Of a stretch of 64,000 nucleotides of DNA, positions 41,402 to 50,882 are shown piece by piece. The DNA lies in assembly GCA_900319235.1 (NCBI GenBank), contig ONNR01000005.1, forward strand, positions 62,001 to 126,000. The letters run 5' to 3'. The position numbers were made by a program, and so were the translations under genes. Within the stretch, counting starts at the first letter, position 1. The number at the start of each line of letters is the position of its first letter. The DNA is from an uncultured Prevotellaceae bacterium (GTDB lineage: Bacteria > Bacteroidota > Bacteroidia > Bacteroidales > UBA3663). Under the pieces are notes generated by a model that worked only from the letters and a program-made list of their open reading frames with translations, was not told the origin of the DNA and made no database searches.

Positions 41402-42156
41402 CTTTTGTTATCGAAAGGTATATTCTTGGGCGAACCCGTGCGGTTGCGACGCTGACGTGCCAGAGCAGCCTTTTCTTGCGGTGTCAACGGCTCGGATTGG
41501 ATAGTGTCAGTCGGGGCGATGGTGCCTGGTTCGTCGTTTTCGACAAGATGCTCGCCGTCATCGGAAGTTTCTTCCTCAATGTCGGTCCTTGAGCCATCCT
41601 GTTGGCGCATCTCGAAGATGCCGGTAGTTTGACGTATCTCGTATTCGGTGAAGGATTCGTTGCTGTTGAACCCGTATCCTTCCAAAATGTCGCGGTTGCG
41701 TTCGATGTGGATGAAGGAGTCGCTGTAGACGGTGTGCTTCCTCATATCCCAATAGAGTTCCTCAGTGTTGAACTTTTCGCCTTTGGTGTTCGAAACGCGC
41801 ACGTTGCCTATCAGGTGCCATTGCTGCTCCTTCTCGAAGTGATAGGCTGTGTCGGCCTGTAGTCGGCCGGCTGGCTGCATTTCCTCGTCGAGTTGCTGCA
41901 ACTCGATGCCCTCGGGAAAATACCAGTAGGATTTCTTCGCATCGAGGTTATAGGTGTACCAGATAGGCGTATTGGCGTGGTAGCGTATCACACCCGAGTC
42001 GGAGACCAGCATAGAGACGTCGGTGGTCACCATCCCAGGTATCTTCGAGTAGTCCTCCTCTTCAGTGGTTCCCTCATCCTTATTCCCGTCCTGCTGGCAA
42101 CCGGCAACGATCGAGCAGGCTAGAAGGAAGAACAGGAACGATAATAATTTATGCAT
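41398..42156 (-). CDS. lptC: LptC-like LPS export lipoprotein
   Basis: 252 residues. Lipobox IVAGC near residue 20. The middle (DSGVIRYHANTPIWYTYNLD, then IGNVRVSNTKGEKFNTEELYWD and SNESFTEYEIR) has the beta-jellyroll pattern of LptC, which passes LPS from the LptBFG transporter to LptA. The C-terminal 60 residues are acidic and then basic and look disordered, an extension relative to E. coli LptC. First gene of the cluster with its own promoter. Confidence 0.85.
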   Translation of the reverse strand: MHKLLSFLFFLLACSIVAGCQQDGNKDEGTTEEEDYSKIPGMVTTDVSMLVSDSGVIRYHANTPIWYTYNLDAKKSYWYFPEGIELQQLDEEMQPAGRLQADTAYHFEKEQQWHLIGNVRVSNTKGEKFNTEELYWDMRKHTVYSDSFIHIERNRDILEGYGFNSNESFTEYEIRQTTGIFEMRQQDGSRTDIEEETSDDGEHLVENDEPGTIAPTDTIQSEPLTPQEKAALARQRRNRTGSPKNIPFDNKR

Positions 42157-42236
42157 TTTTATGCTATGTTAGTGCCAAAATCCTTGAAATCGGAGAATTT
42201 TCACGTTTTTTTGGATGATTTTCAACTTTTGCGGTG

Positions 42237-42264
42237 CAAAGATACATATTTTTTCGTATCTTTG
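42237..42264. promoter_or_regulatory. Closely spaced divergent -7 boxes of lptC and thyA
   Basis: Reverse-strand TATCTTTG (42237-42244) faces left to lptC and TATCTTTG (42257-42264) faces right to thyA. The two are separated by 12 bases, so the polymerase footprints must overlap. Confidence 0.7.
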
Positions 42265-42334
42265 CGCACGAAAGGCCAAAAAAATTATTTTTGTTCTGCC
42301 TTTATTTATAAAAATCAGTGCAATTGTACTACGC

Positions 42335-43132
42335 ATGAAACAGTATTTAGACCTTATACAACGTGTTCTCGATGAGGGAGTCCGTAAGGAAGACCGCACC
42401 GGAACCGGCACTATCAGCATCTTCGGGCATCAGATGCGGTTCGACCTCAGCGAGGGCTTTCCCCTCGTTACGACCAAGAAGATGTTCACACGCGGCATCA
42501 TCGAAGAATTGCTGTGGTTCATCAGCGGTTCGACCAACAAGAAGGTGCTTCAGGAAAAGAATGTTCACATCTGGGATTCCTGGGGAGATGACGAAACAGG
42601 AGAACTCGGACCTGTCTATGGCAAGCAGTGGCGCGACTGGGAAGGCAATAATGGCAAGCATTACGACCAGCTGATGATGGCTGTCGATGCCATCAGGCAC
42701 AACCCCGACTCACGTCGCATCATCGTCAATTCCTGGCATGTCGAGGAGATTGACCGTATGGGCCTGCCTCCCTGCCATTGCTTCTTCCAGTTCTATGTGG
42801 CAGGTGGCAAATTGTCTCTGCAGCTCTATCAGCGTTCGGCCGACATCTTCCTGGGTGTGCCATTCAATATTGCCAGTTATGCCCTGCTGCTTCTGATGAC
42901 CGCTCAGGTTACCGGTTTGCAGCCTGGAACTTTTGTACATACCTTTGGCGATGCCCATATCTACACCAATCATCTCGATCAGGTGTGTCTGCAGCTCACT
43001 CGCACACCTTATGCGCTGCCCACTATGCAGCTCAATCCCGAGATAAAGGATTTGCGCGATTTCCGAATCACCGATTTCACGCTGACCAACTACCAATGTC
43101 ATCCAGCCATTAAGGGAGCCGTTTCAGTATGA
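42335..43132 (+). CDS. thyA: Thymidylate synthase
   Basis: 265 residues from the ATG at 42335, matching the E. coli length; a longer open frame upstream crosses the promoter. Motifs: [30 protein letters not shown] with the catalytic Cys, [20 protein letters not shown]. It makes dTMP from dUMP with methylenetetrahydrofolate. The last 4 bases overlap the start of the WcaJ-like gene. No dihydrofolate reductase gene follows. Confidence 0.97.
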   Translation: MKQYLDLIQRVLDEGVRKEDRTGTGTISIFGHQMRFDLSEGFPLVTTKKMFTRGIIEELLWFISGSTNKKVLQEKNVHIWDSWGDDETGELGPVYGKQWRDWEGNNGKHYDQLMMAVDAIRHNPDSRRIIVNSWHVEEIDRMGLPPCHCFFQFYVAGGKLSLQLYQRSADIFLGVPFNIASYALLLLMTAQVTGLQPGTFVHTFGDAHIYTNHLDQVCLQLTRTPYALPTMQLNPEIKDLRDFRITDFTLTNYQCHPAIKGAVSV

Positions 43133-44550
43133 CGAAAGAAAGAACAATGTATCAGTTGCCGGATTTCCTGAAGTTTGGCATGATCATCAGTGAGATTCTA
43201 ATCATCAATCTGATATTCTATTATTTTTACAAGGGCATCCTTTGCCCAGGCAGTGAGCACCCGTTTGATATCTCGTTCCAGTTCGGGTTTATGGCCACGT
43301 TGCTCACAATCTCCTATGTGATTGGTATCAAGCTGCGTCCTATCTCCTTTTTCTACCGTTCCGATCGTCGAGGCTCTATTCTGAGCAATGTCTTCGCCAC
43401 GGTGATTATGATGAGCGTGATCTTCTGGATCTTTGCACTGGTCTTCGGGTTCAATAACAAATTCCAGTCCATTCGCATCATCTATGTATTGGTCAGCATC
43501 TATGTGAGCTTGGCCTTGTGGCGCTATATGTGTCGTTGGATTATCCGATGGTTCCGTACACGCGGTCGCAATCTGCATCATGTGATCTTTGTCGGCAATA
43601 ACGAACCCATACGTGAACTTGGAGAGGAGATGCGCCACCCGTTCTATGGTTATCGCGTCGAGGGGTACTTCGCCGATGAACCTATGGATCCTGCTCCACA
43701 GGAACTGAACTATCTTGGTAAGGTTTCTGATGCTGTCAAATATGTGAAGGAGCATGACTACCTCCAACATCTGTACTGCTCACTACCCGCTGTACGAGCA
43801 AACGAAATACTTGAGATTATAGATACTTGCGAAAAGCATTGTGTGCGGTTTTATGCTATTCCACAACTCCGTACTTATCTGAAGCGAAAGATGCAGCTTG
43901 AGATTCTGGGTTCTATCCCTGTGCTCAGCATTCGCGACAATCCGCTTGATATGCTGACCAACCGAATCATCAAGCGTACGTTCGATATCGTCGTTTCGGC
44001 CATCTTTATGATTCCTTTCTGGCTTCTCATCTATCCTGTCATAGCTATCCTTACCCATTACCTGCAGCCAGGGCCCGTGTTCTTTAAGCAGAAACGTAAC
44101 GGATTGAACGGAAAGGAATTTGTATGCTATAAGTTCCGTTCGATGAAGGTCAACGCCGAAGCCGATGTCCTGCAGGCCACCGAGAATGACCCGCGCAAGA
44201 CCAAGTTCGGTGACTTTATGCGACGTATGTCAATCGACGAACTTCCGCAGTTCATCAACGTGCTCAAGGGAGATATGTCGATTGTCGGTCCACGTCCTCA
44301 CATGGTGAAGCATACTGAGGAGTATTCCAAACTCATCGACAAGTACATGGTGCGTCATTGGGTGCTCCCTGGCATTACCGGGTGGGCCCAGGTCAATGGA
44401 GCTCGCGGAGAGACCAAGGAACTCTGGCAGATGGAAGACCGCATCAAGAAGGACGTGTGGTATGTCGAGAACTGGTCGTTCTCGCTCGACTTGAAGATCA
44501 TCTTCAAGACCGTGTGGAACGTCATCAAGAAAGACAAGCAGGCATTCTAA
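43129..44550 (+). CDS. WcaJ-like undecaprenyl-phosphate glycosyl-1-phosphate transferase
   Basis: 473 residues. Four N-terminal membrane helices (residues 12-135), a nucleotide-binding-like middle domain ([18 protein letters not shown]), a re-entrant membrane helix near 290-315, and the catalytic domain with [23 protein letters not shown] and [20 protein letters not shown]. Such enzymes start exopolysaccharide or capsule repeat units by loading a sugar phosphate on undecaprenyl phosphate. No other polysaccharide gene lies nearby. It is coupled to thyA through ATGA, an unusual partnership. Confidence 0.9.
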   Translation: MTKERTMYQLPDFLKFGMIISEILIINLIFYYFYKGILCPGSEHPFDISFQFGFMATLLTISYVIGIKLRPISFFYRSDRRGSILSNVFATVIMMSVIFWIFALVFGFNNKFQSIRIIYVLVSIYVSLALWRYMCRWIIRWFRTRGRNLHHVIFVGNNEPIRELGEEMRHPFYGYRVEGYFADEPMDPAPQELNYLGKVSDAVKYVKEHDYLQHLYCSLPAVRANEILEIIDTCEKHCVRFYAIPQLRTYLKRKMQLEILGSIPVLSIRDNPLDMLTNRIIKRTFDIVVSAIFMIPFWLLIYPVIAILTHYLQPGPVFFKQKRNGLNGKEFVCYKFRSMKVNAEADVLQATENDPRKTKFGDFMRRMSIDELPQFINVLKGDMSIVGPRPHMVKHTEEYSKLIDKYMVRHWVLPGITGWAQVNGARGETKELWQMEDRIKKDVWYVENWSFSLDLKIIFKTVWNVIKKDKQAF

Positions 44551-45254
44551 GTCGCTTGTGACAAAAGGTGCACCACGCCTTCGTCTGTCACCTTGAAATG
44601 AAAGTCGATGCCGGCGAATGTGAGTCCGTATACGCGTTGCTCATCATGATGATAATGTGGACGAGGGTCTTGGCCAAGCACCTTGCGCAAGGCTGTCCAT
44701 TGTTCTTCCTTTAAATTATATAATGTATAGAACTCCTCGGGTATAACTACCTCGAGGGGTTTTTGCGTATATGTCTGGTCGGTGAAGCCTCCACGAGCGT
44801 CTGGACGACTATCGGTGAACGGGAGATAGGGCTTGATGTCGAGGATTGGAGTGCCATTCATCAGGTCGGCACCCTTCACAAGGATGACGGGGCCATCGGG
44901 AGTGTTGAAGTCAATTCCGGCTATTTCGACACATGACAGTCCGATGGGATTTGGTCGGAACGGCGAACGCGTGGCGAAGACACCCATGCGCTTGTTCCCC
45001 CCCAGACGAGGAGGTCTGACTGTTGGCGACCAGGCATCTGTTCCCATCGAAGACTTTTGCATTTCCACTTCCGAAAAGACCCAAATCAGCCAAAGGTGAG
45101 AATAGCCTTCGAGCCCACGTAAGGCTTCGGCGACACGATATTCGGGTTCGAAGACGATACGTCCTTCGAGTTCGGGGATGAGCCCGGCTTGGCGGGGAAC
45201 ACCGAATTTGCTGTCAAAGTCGGTCTCAATATGTGCGATGATCTTGCATTCCAT
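44547..45254 (-). CDS. trmO: tRNA (N6-threonylcarbamoyladenosine37-N6)-methyltransferase TrmO
   Basis: 235 residues. The N-terminal TsaA/VirR-like barrel shows DFDSKFGVPRQAGLIPELEG, YSHLWLIWVFSE, RMGVFATRSPFRPNPIGLSC and DIKPYLPFTDS, the canonical TrmO motifs. It methylates t6A37 in tRNAs with SAM. The C-terminal domain is also present, giving the usual two-domain length. Its stop codon overlaps the stop of the convergent WcaJ-like gene by two bases. Confidence 0.92.
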   Translation of the reverse strand: MECKIIAHIETDFDSKFGVPRQAGLIPELEGRIVFEPEYRVAEALRGLEGYSHLWLIWVFSEVEMQKSSMGTDAWSPTVRPPRLGGNKRMGVFATRSPFRPNPIGLSCVEIAGIDFNTPDGPVILVKGADLMNGTPILDIKPYLPFTDSRPDARGGFTDQTYTQKPLEVVIPEEFYTLYNLKEEQWTALRKVLGQDPRPHYHHDEQRVYGLTFAGIDFHFKVTDEGVVHLLSQAT

Positions 45255-45279
45255 TGTCGGTAATTCATGTTTTCGTGCG

Positions 45280-45287
45280 CAAATATA
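45280..45287 (-). promoter_or_regulatory. -7 box of trmO
   Basis: Reverse-strand TATATTTG followed by GC, 25 bases upstream of the trmO start. Confidence 0.65.
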
Positions 45288-45392
45288 CTCATTTTTCCTG
45301 ACATTTTTGACGAAAATGGAGCAAAAACATGGAAAATTTGCAAAAAAAATAAAAAAATCTGTCTTTTTTGTACGACTTATCGAAAATAGGCC

Positions 45393-45400
45393 TATATTTG
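45393..45400 (+). promoter_or_regulatory. -7 box of the trp operon
   Basis: TATATTTG followed by GCAGCG, with TTTG at 45367-45370 upstream (22-base gap). Transcription would start near 45407, 20 bases before the leader peptide. Confidence 0.65.
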
Positions 45401-45426
45401 CAGCGTCAAATTAAAAAATATTTCGA

Positions 45427-45474
45427 ATGACAATGAATCGTGCATATTGGTGGTGGCGCAAACTCATGACATGA
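45427..45474 (+). CDS. trpL: trp operon leader peptide
   Basis: A 15-residue frame, MTMNRAYWWWRKLMT then TGA, lies between the trp promoter and the attenuator terminator. Codons 8-10 (45448-45456) are three consecutive UGG. A run of Trp codons in such a short frame directly before a terminator is the classical sign of ribosome-mediated attenuation. The stop codon overlaps the segment that can pair with the loop of the terminator. Confidence 0.85.
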   Translation: MTMNRAYWWWRKLMT

Positions 45475-45556
45475 CGTTGTGGGGCGCACCCTTATGCTCG
45501 TACATAAAGTATATCATAGGGCTTGCAGGACACAACGTCTTGCAAGCCCTCTTTTT
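45452..45556 (+). promoter_or_regulatory. trp attenuator with three alternative pairings
   Basis: Terminator (3:4): AGGGCTTGCA (45518-45527) pairs with TGCAAGCCCT (45541-45550), followed by CTTTTT. Antiterminator (2:3): GACGTTGTG (45473-45481) is the exact complement of CACAACGTC (45531-45539) in the terminator loop. Pause hairpin (1:2): GGTGGCGC (45452-45459) over the Trp codons can pair with GCGCACC (45484-45490). A ribosome stalled at Trp codons leaves region 2 free; one at the stop codon covers it. Confidence 0.85.
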
Positions 45557-45598
45557 ATCTTCTCCTATTCATTAATCACAAAGACAATCTTCAGGAAA

Positions 45599-46807
45599 AT
45601 GAAATCTTTCCAAGTTGATGCTTCTGGCTTTTATGGCCGCTTTGGTGGGGCTTACGTCCCGGAAATCCTCTATAAGACTGTTGAGGATCTCAAGAATGCT
45701 TATCTCCCTATCATTGAAAGCAAGGAATTCCAGGACGAGTATCGTCAATTGTTGCGCGACTATGTAGGTCGTCCTTCTCCACTTTATTTCGCCAAGCGTA
45801 TGAGTGAGAGGTATGGTTGCCAACTTTATTTGAAGCGCGAGGACCTCAACCATACCGGTGCCCACAAGATCAACAATGCCATCGGGCAGATCTTGATAGC
45901 CAAGCGTATGGGCAAGACACGCATCGTGGCCGAAACGGGTGCAGGCCAACATGGTGTTGCTACGGCTACTGTCTGTGCGCTGATGAATATGCCATGCCGT
46001 GTCTATATGGGTGCCCTCGATGTTCAGCGCCAGCATGTCAACGTGGAGCGAATGAAGATGCTTGGTGCCGAAGTATATCCCGTCGAGAGTGGCAATCGTA
46101 CGCTCAAGGATGCCACCAACGAGGCCATACGCGACTGGTGCTGCCATCCTTCCGACACATTCTACATTATTGGCTCCACAGTCGGTCCGCATCCTTACCC
46201 CGACATGGTGGCCCGCCTGCAGTCGATTATCTCCGAAGAACTCAAGTGGCAACTCCGCGAGAAAGTGGGACGCGACTATCCCGACTATCTCATGGCTTGT
46301 GTAGGTGGCGGTTCCAATGCAGCAGGCACTATCTACCATTATATCGACGACGAGCGTGTACGCCTTGTGCTTGCTGAGGCTGGTGGCCATGGTATCGATT
46401 CGGGAGAAACGGCTGCATCCATGCAGATTGGTACACTCGGTATTCTCCATGGATCACGCATCAAGCTGATGCAGACCGACGATGGCCAGATTGTCGAGCC
46501 TTATAGCATCTCGGCAGGTCTTGATTATCCGGGCACCGGACCCATTCATTGTAATCTCTACGAACAGAAGCGTGCCACTGTACTGCCCGCCAATGATGAC
46601 GAGGCACTTCGAGCAGCCTTCGAGCTGACTCGTATTGAAGGCATCATTCCTGCTCTTGAGAGTGCACATGCTTTGGCCTTGCTTCCCAAATTGAAGCATC
46701 TGTTCCGTCCCGAAGATGTCGTCGTGCTTACCGTCTCAGGCCGTGGTGACAAGGACCTCGACACTTATCTCAAATACAAGGATGACCCTAATATGCAGGC
46801 TTTCTGA
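45599..46807 (+). CDS. trpB: Tryptophan synthase beta chain
   Basis: 402 residues from the ATG at 45599; the longer open frame begins inside the attenuator. PLP lysine in LNHTGAHKINNAIGQ, AETGAGQHGVATA, and the phosphate-binding GGGSNAAG. It joins indole and serine to make tryptophan with TrpA. It is the first structural gene and is separated from trpA by five genes, the arrangement common in Bacteroidales. Confidence 0.98.
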   Translation: MKSFQVDASGFYGRFGGAYVPEILYKTVEDLKNAYLPIIESKEFQDEYRQLLRDYVGRPSPLYFAKRMSERYGCQLYLKREDLNHTGAHKINNAIGQILIAKRMGKTRIVAETGAGQHGVATATVCALMNMPCRVYMGALDVQRQHVNVERMKMLGAEVYPVESGNRTLKDATNEAIRDWCCHPSDTFYIIGSTVGPHPYPDMVARLQSIISEELKWQLREKVGRDYPDYLMACVGGGSNAAGTIYHYIDDERVRLVLAEAGGHGIDSGETAASMQIGTLGILHGSRIKLMQTDDGQIVEPYSISAGLDYPGTGPIHCNLYEQKRATVLPANDDEALRAAFELTRIEGIIPALESAHALALLPKLKHLFRPEDVVVLTVSGRGDKDLDTYLKYKDDPNMQAF

Positions 46808-46848
46808 AAGTTCTTATAAATCCGAAAAAAACAATCCCTCCGAGTACT

Positions 46849-48261
46849 ATGTATACCTACCAGATTAACAGCAAGACCATGTTGGGCGATCTGCTGACCC
46901 CCGTGAGTGCATATCTGCGACTTCGCGATTTATCGACCCAATCCATTCTGATGGAGTCAAGCGATTATCATTCGGGCAAGAATGCCCGCTCGTTTATCGC
47001 TTTACAACCCATTGCACACGTAGCTATTGGTCATGGCATGGGCAACTGCCTTTATCCCGATGGCAAGACCTTCCAGCACCCTATCGACCGTGCCTATCGC
47101 AGCGATGCCATTATCGGCGAGTTCATGCGTTCGTTCAAATTCGAGGGCGACGCTCATCAATTGAGTTGTTGCCAGCTGTGGGGATTCACTTCGTTCAATG
47201 CAGTTCGCTATTTCGAGGATATTGCAGTCAAGGACGAGACGCAGGCAAAGAACGATGCCCCCGATATGCTCTATATATTATTTAAATATGTGTTGGAGTT
47301 CGACCATTTCAACAATCGTCTGACTATCTACGAACTCCTTCAATCTGGCGAGCCATCGGGCATCGATGAGATAGAACTTATGATGAACCGACCTGCCGTA
47401 GGACGTTTCTCGTTCCGCGCAGTGGGGGAGGTGAGCAGCACGCTGACTGATGAACAACACAAGGCCAACATTCGCCGAGGCATCGCTCATTGCAAGCGCG
47501 GCGATGTCTTCCAGATCGTTCTGTCACGTCGTTTCATCCAGCACTACGAAGGCGATGACTTCAATCTCTATCGCGCCCTTCGTTCCATCAATCCTTCTCC
47601 CTACCTTTTCTATATGGATTTCGGAGGCTTCCGCATCTTTGGTTCGTCGCCTGAGACTCATTGTCGCATCGAACGCAACGACGACCGCTTCATCGCCTAT
47701 ATCGATCCCATTGCAGGCACTACTCGCCGAACGGGCGATGATGTGCAGGATGTAAAAAACGCCAACTATCTGCGCAACGATCCGAAGGAGAATGCCGAAC
47801 ACGTGATGCTGGTCGATCTGGCACGCAATGACCTTTCGCGTAACTGTCATCATGTCAAGGTCGAATTCTACAAGGAACTGCAGTACTACAGCCATGTCAT
47901 CCATCTGGTAAGTCGCGTGTCGGGTATCCTTAATCGCGATGCTGATCCTATTAAGACATTCATCGATACCTTCCCTGCTGGAACACTTTCGGGTGCACCA
48001 AAGGTGAGAGCTATGCAACTCATCTCCGAATATGAGCCCCATAATCGTGGCGCCTACGGAGGTTGTGTGGGCAGCATCTCGTTCGATGGCTCTCTCAATC
48101 AAGCCATCACGATCCGCACCTTCGTCAGTCGAAACAATGAACTATGGTTCCAGGCTGGTGGAGGCATTGTAGCCAAAAGTAACGAGGAATATGAACTTCA
48201 GGAAGTCAACAACAAACTCGGAGCCCTTCGTCGCGCCATTCTATTGGCTCAAGACTTGTGA
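46849..48261 (+). CDS. trpE: Anthranilate synthase component I
   Basis: 470 residues. The N-terminal region has LMESSD, corresponding to the LLES feedback-inhibition motif for tryptophan. The C-terminal chorismate-binding domain shows GDVFQIVLSRRF, IDPIAGTTRRTGDD, LRNDPKENAEHVMLVDLARND and GTLSGAPKVRAM. It converts chorismate and ammonia to anthranilate with TrpG. Confidence 0.97.
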   Translation: MYTYQINSKTMLGDLLTPVSAYLRLRDLSTQSILMESSDYHSGKNARSFIALQPIAHVAIGHGMGNCLYPDGKTFQHPIDRAYRSDAIIGEFMRSFKFEGDAHQLSCCQLWGFTSFNAVRYFEDIAVKDETQAKNDAPDMLYILFKYVLEFDHFNNRLTIYELLQSGEPSGIDEIELMMNRPAVGRFSFRAVGEVSSTLTDEQHKANIRRGIAHCKRGDVFQIVLSRRFIQHYEGDDFNLYRALRSINPSPYLFYMDFGGFRIFGSSPETHCRIERNDDRFIAYIDPIAGTTRRTGDDVQDVKNANYLRNDPKENAEHVMLVDLARNDLSRNCHHVKVEFYKELQYYSHVIHLVSRVSGILNRDADPIKTFIDTFPAGTLSGAPKVRAMQLISEYEPHNRGAYGGCVGSISFDGSLNQAITIRTFVSRNNELWFQAGGGIVAKSNEEYELQEVNNKLGALRRAILLAQDL

Positions 48262-48285
48262 TTTCTTAATAAATTTCAAATAATT

Positions 48286-48339
48286 ATAGTAACTATATTA
48301 TTTATAGTAACTATAGTGACTATAGTAACTATAGTAACT
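48286..48339 (+). repeat. 9-bp tandem repeat between trpE and trpG
   Basis: Six units of 9 bp (ATAGTAACT with variants ATATTATTT and ATAGTGACT) end 17 bases before the trpG start. Confidence 0.92.
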
Positions 48340-48356
48340 GTTACAATTCCTTCCCT

Positions 48357-48947
48357 ATGAAAATTGCAATGATTGATAACTATGATTCCTTTACCTACAA
48401 TCTTGTACATCTTGTAAAGGAACTTGGCGCCGATGTAACTGTTTTTCGTAATGATCAGTTTGAGCTGTCCGACCTCGAACCCTTCGATAAGATCATGCTC
48501 TCGCCTGGTCCCGGCATACCGAGTGAGGCAGGTCTGCTCCTCGATGTCATTCGCACTTATGCTGGCGAGAAACCGATACTTGGTATCTGCTTGGGCGAAC
48601 AGGCCATTGGAGAGGCTTTTGGCGCTAATCTTGTCAACCTCGATGAAGTTTTCCACGGAGTACAGACTCCTGCCCACATTGTCGATTTCGTCGAATATGG
48701 AGAGCATAAAGTCGATTACCTCTTCCGTGGCCTCCATCGCGACATCCTCGTCGGTCGTTATCATTCTTGGGTAGTTGATGCTGAGACGATGCCCGACTGC
48801 CTCGAGGTCACATGCACTTCCAACGAAGGTCAGGTGATGGCACTTCGCCACCGCGAATATGACGTTCGTGGCATCCAGTTCCATCCCGAGTCTGTCCTTA
48901 CTCCTGATGGGAAAAAGATCATCAATAATTGGCTTTTGCATCTGTAG
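48357..48947 (+). CDS. trpG: Anthranilate synthase component II (glutamine amidotransferase)
   Basis: 196 residues. Class I amidotransferase with the catalytic Cys in GICLGEQAIGEAFG and His-Glu in IQFHPESVLTPDG. It supplies ammonia to TrpE. It may also serve p-aminobenzoate synthesis if no pabA exists elsewhere. Confidence 0.97.
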   Translation: MKIAMIDNYDSFTYNLVHLVKELGADVTVFRNDQFELSDLEPFDKIMLSPGPGIPSEAGLLLDVIRTYAGEKPILGICLGEQAIGEAFGANLVNLDEVFHGVQTPAHIVDFVEYGEHKVDYLFRGLHRDILVGRYHSWVVDAETMPDCLEVTCTSNEGQVMALRHREYDVRGIQFHPESVLTPDGKKIINNWLLHL

Positions 48948-48960
48948 GAGGCATGGAGGG

Positions 48961-49023
48961 CTCGGAGTACTCGGAGTACTCAGAATACTCGGAGCACTCT
49001 GAGAACTCGGAAGACTCTAATCT
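48961..49023 (+). repeat. 9-bp tandem repeat between trpG and trpD
   Basis: Seven 9-mers of the CTCGGAGTA type (CTCGGAGTA twice, CTCAGAATA, CTCGGAGCA, CTCTGAGAA, CTCGGAAGA, CTCTAATCT) end 31 bases before trpD. Confidence 0.92.
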
Positions 49024-49054
49024 TCGAAAAATATAATCTATAAATCATACAACA

Positions 49055-50050
49055 ATGAAATCTTATCTCACCAAAATCATCGAGGGTCAGATCCTTACAC
49101 GCGAGGAGACCCACATTATTATGCTGGGCATCACTCAGCAGAAGTATAACGAATGCCAGATTGCTTCCTTGCTCATGGCTTTGCAGGTTCGAGGCATCAC
49201 TGTCGACGAACTGCTTGGCTTCCGCGACGGACTGCTCGAGACAGGTCGCCAAATCAACCTCGACGGCTACGAAACCCTCGATATCGTTGGTACAGGCGGC
49301 GATGGCAAGAACACCTTCAACATCTCAACCTGCTCATCGTTCGTTGTTGCAGGTGCAGGCTACAAGGTCTCGAAGCATGGCAACGGCAGTTCCACCTCTG
49401 TATCAGGTGCATCCAATGTGCTTCAGGGTCATGGCGTGAAGTTCACGGCTGATGCCGACATCATTCGTCGTTCGCTTGACGAGGCCAATATCTGCTACTT
49501 CCATGCTCCACTCTTCGCTTACGGCATGAAGTTCGTCGGTCCAACACGTAAGGCTATGAACGTTCCAACGTGCTTCAATCTATTGGGTCCATTGGTCAAC
49601 CCCTGTCATCCCAAGTATTCGCTCCACGGTACAGCCAACCAGGCGCAGATGCGACTCTATGTCAATGCCCATCAGAAGATTGGCGATACCTATGGCGTCA
49701 TCTCGTCCTACGATGGTTACGACGAAATCTCGCTTACCTCGGGCTTCAAACTTGTGACCAACAACTTCGAGAAAGTCTTTACGCCCAAGGATCTTGGTCT
49801 GAATTATGTCAATGCCGATGATATCTTTGGAGGCAATACGCCAGCCGATGCGAAAAAGATTTTCGACAATGTGCTCGAAGGCAAGGCCACCGAAGCCCAG
49901 AAGTCGGTCATTATCGCCAATGCGGCTTGTGGCATCTCGATCATCGATCGCAACATCAGCATCGAGGATAGTGTTAGCATGGCACGCGAATCGCTTGACT
50001 CTGGTCGAGCCCTCGCATCATTCAAGAAGTTCCTGAAGATTTACAGCTGA
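49055..50050 (+). CDS. trpD: Anthranilate phosphoribosyltransferase
   Basis: 331 residues. PRPP-binding GTGGDGKNTFNISTCSSFV and KHGN, then SGASNVLQGHGVKF and FAPLFA-like FHAPLFAYGMKFVGPTRK, followed by TCFNLLGPLVNP. Transfers the phosphoribosyl group to anthranilate. Its stop codon shares one base with the trpC start. Confidence 0.97.
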   Translation: MKSYLTKIIEGQILTREETHIIMLGITQQKYNECQIASLLMALQVRGITVDELLGFRDGLLETGRQINLDGYETLDIVGTGGDGKNTFNISTCSSFVVAGAGYKVSKHGNGSSTSVSGASNVLQGHGVKFTADADIIRRSLDEANICYFHAPLFAYGMKFVGPTRKAMNVPTCFNLLGPLVNPCHPKYSLHGTANQAQMRLYVNAHQKIGDTYGVISSYDGYDEISLTSGFKLVTNNFEKVFTPKDLGLNYVNADDIFGGNTPADAKKIFDNVLEGKATEAQKSVIIANAACGISIIDRNISIEDSVSMARESLDSGRALASFKKFLKIYS

Positions 50051-50823
50051 TGGCAGATATCCTACAAGAAATCGTTGCTCACAAACGTTGTGATCTCGAT
50101 CGGTTGTTGTGCAAACGTGTGTCGATGGCCGAAGCCCTGCGTCAATCTCCAAGCGGCATCATCGCCGAATTCAAGCGCAAGAGTCCATCGAAGGGATGGA
50201 TACATGCCGACGTCGAGCCTGAAAATGTCATTCCCCGTTATGTCGAGGGAGGTGCCGCAGCGTTATCGATCCTTACCAACGAAGAATATTTCGGAGGCAA
50301 GCCGGAATATATCACCCGTGTACGTGGGCTCGTCGGCTCCTGTCCGATACTCCGCAAGGAGTTCATCGTCGATCCCTATCAGGTCTATGAAGCCAAGATG
50401 CTGGGGGCAGATGCCATCCTGCTCATTGCCGCAGCTCTTGCGCCGCAGGAATATGCCCAATTGCTCGAACTCGCCCATCAACTCCATCTGGAAGTCCTGC
50501 TCGAAGTGCACGACCCCGCGGAGTTGGAATACCTCAAGGCAGGAGTCCCCGATATGCTCGGAGTCAACAATCGTTCGCTCGGAACATTCCATACCGATGT
50601 GCAGCATTCGTTCGATATTGCTGAGGCGATGTTGGATGCCATCTCTCATCTCGGCACCCGGCGTCCGGTACTCGTCTCCGAATCGGGCATCTCGAATCCA
50701 GAAGTAATCAAACAACTTCGCAAGGTTGGCTTCAGCGGTTTCCTCATTGGCGAATGCTTTATGCGTGAACCCGATCCAGGACAGGCCTTGACCACCTTCG
50801 TCCAGGCAATTGCAAATTCTTAA
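50050..50823 (+). CDS. trpC: Indole-3-glycerol phosphate synthase
   Basis: 257 residues, single-function (not fused to TrpF). Catalytic motifs: IIAEFKRKSPSKGWI, LRKEFIVDPYQVYEA, GADAILLIAAAL, VNNRSLGTF and VSESGISNP. Converts carboxyphenylamino-deoxyribulose phosphate to indole-glycerol phosphate. Translation is coupled to trpD. Confidence 0.97.
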   Translation: MADILQEIVAHKRCDLDRLLCKRVSMAEALRQSPSGIIAEFKRKSPSKGWIHADVEPENVIPRYVEGGAAALSILTNEEYFGGKPEYITRVRGLVGSCPILRKEFIVDPYQVYEAKMLGADAILLIAAALAPQEYAQLLELAHQLHLEVLLEVHDPAELEYLKAGVPDMLGVNNRSLGTFHTDVQHSFDIAEAMLDAISHLGTRRPVLVSESGISNPEVIKQLRKVGFSGFLIGECFMREPDPGQALTTFVQAIANS

Positions 50824-50873
50824 TTGTAATTGTAAATTGTTAATTGTTAATTATTAATTATTAATTGTTAATT
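50824..50873 (+). repeat. 7-bp TTAATTG-type repeat between trpC and trpF
   Basis: TTAATTG/TTAATTA units begin directly after the trpC stop codon and end 9 bases before the trpF start. This is the same repeat family as the feoAB leader. Confidence 0.85.
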
Positions 50874-50882
50874 CTTTATCCT

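Noticed and set aside
42215..42334. N-terminal extension of thyA
   Set aside because: The extended frame contains both divergent promoter boxes; the ATG at 42335 gives the standard length.
45479..45598. N-terminal extension of trpB
   Set aside because: It would run through the attenuator terminator; the ATG at 45599 starts the conserved protein.
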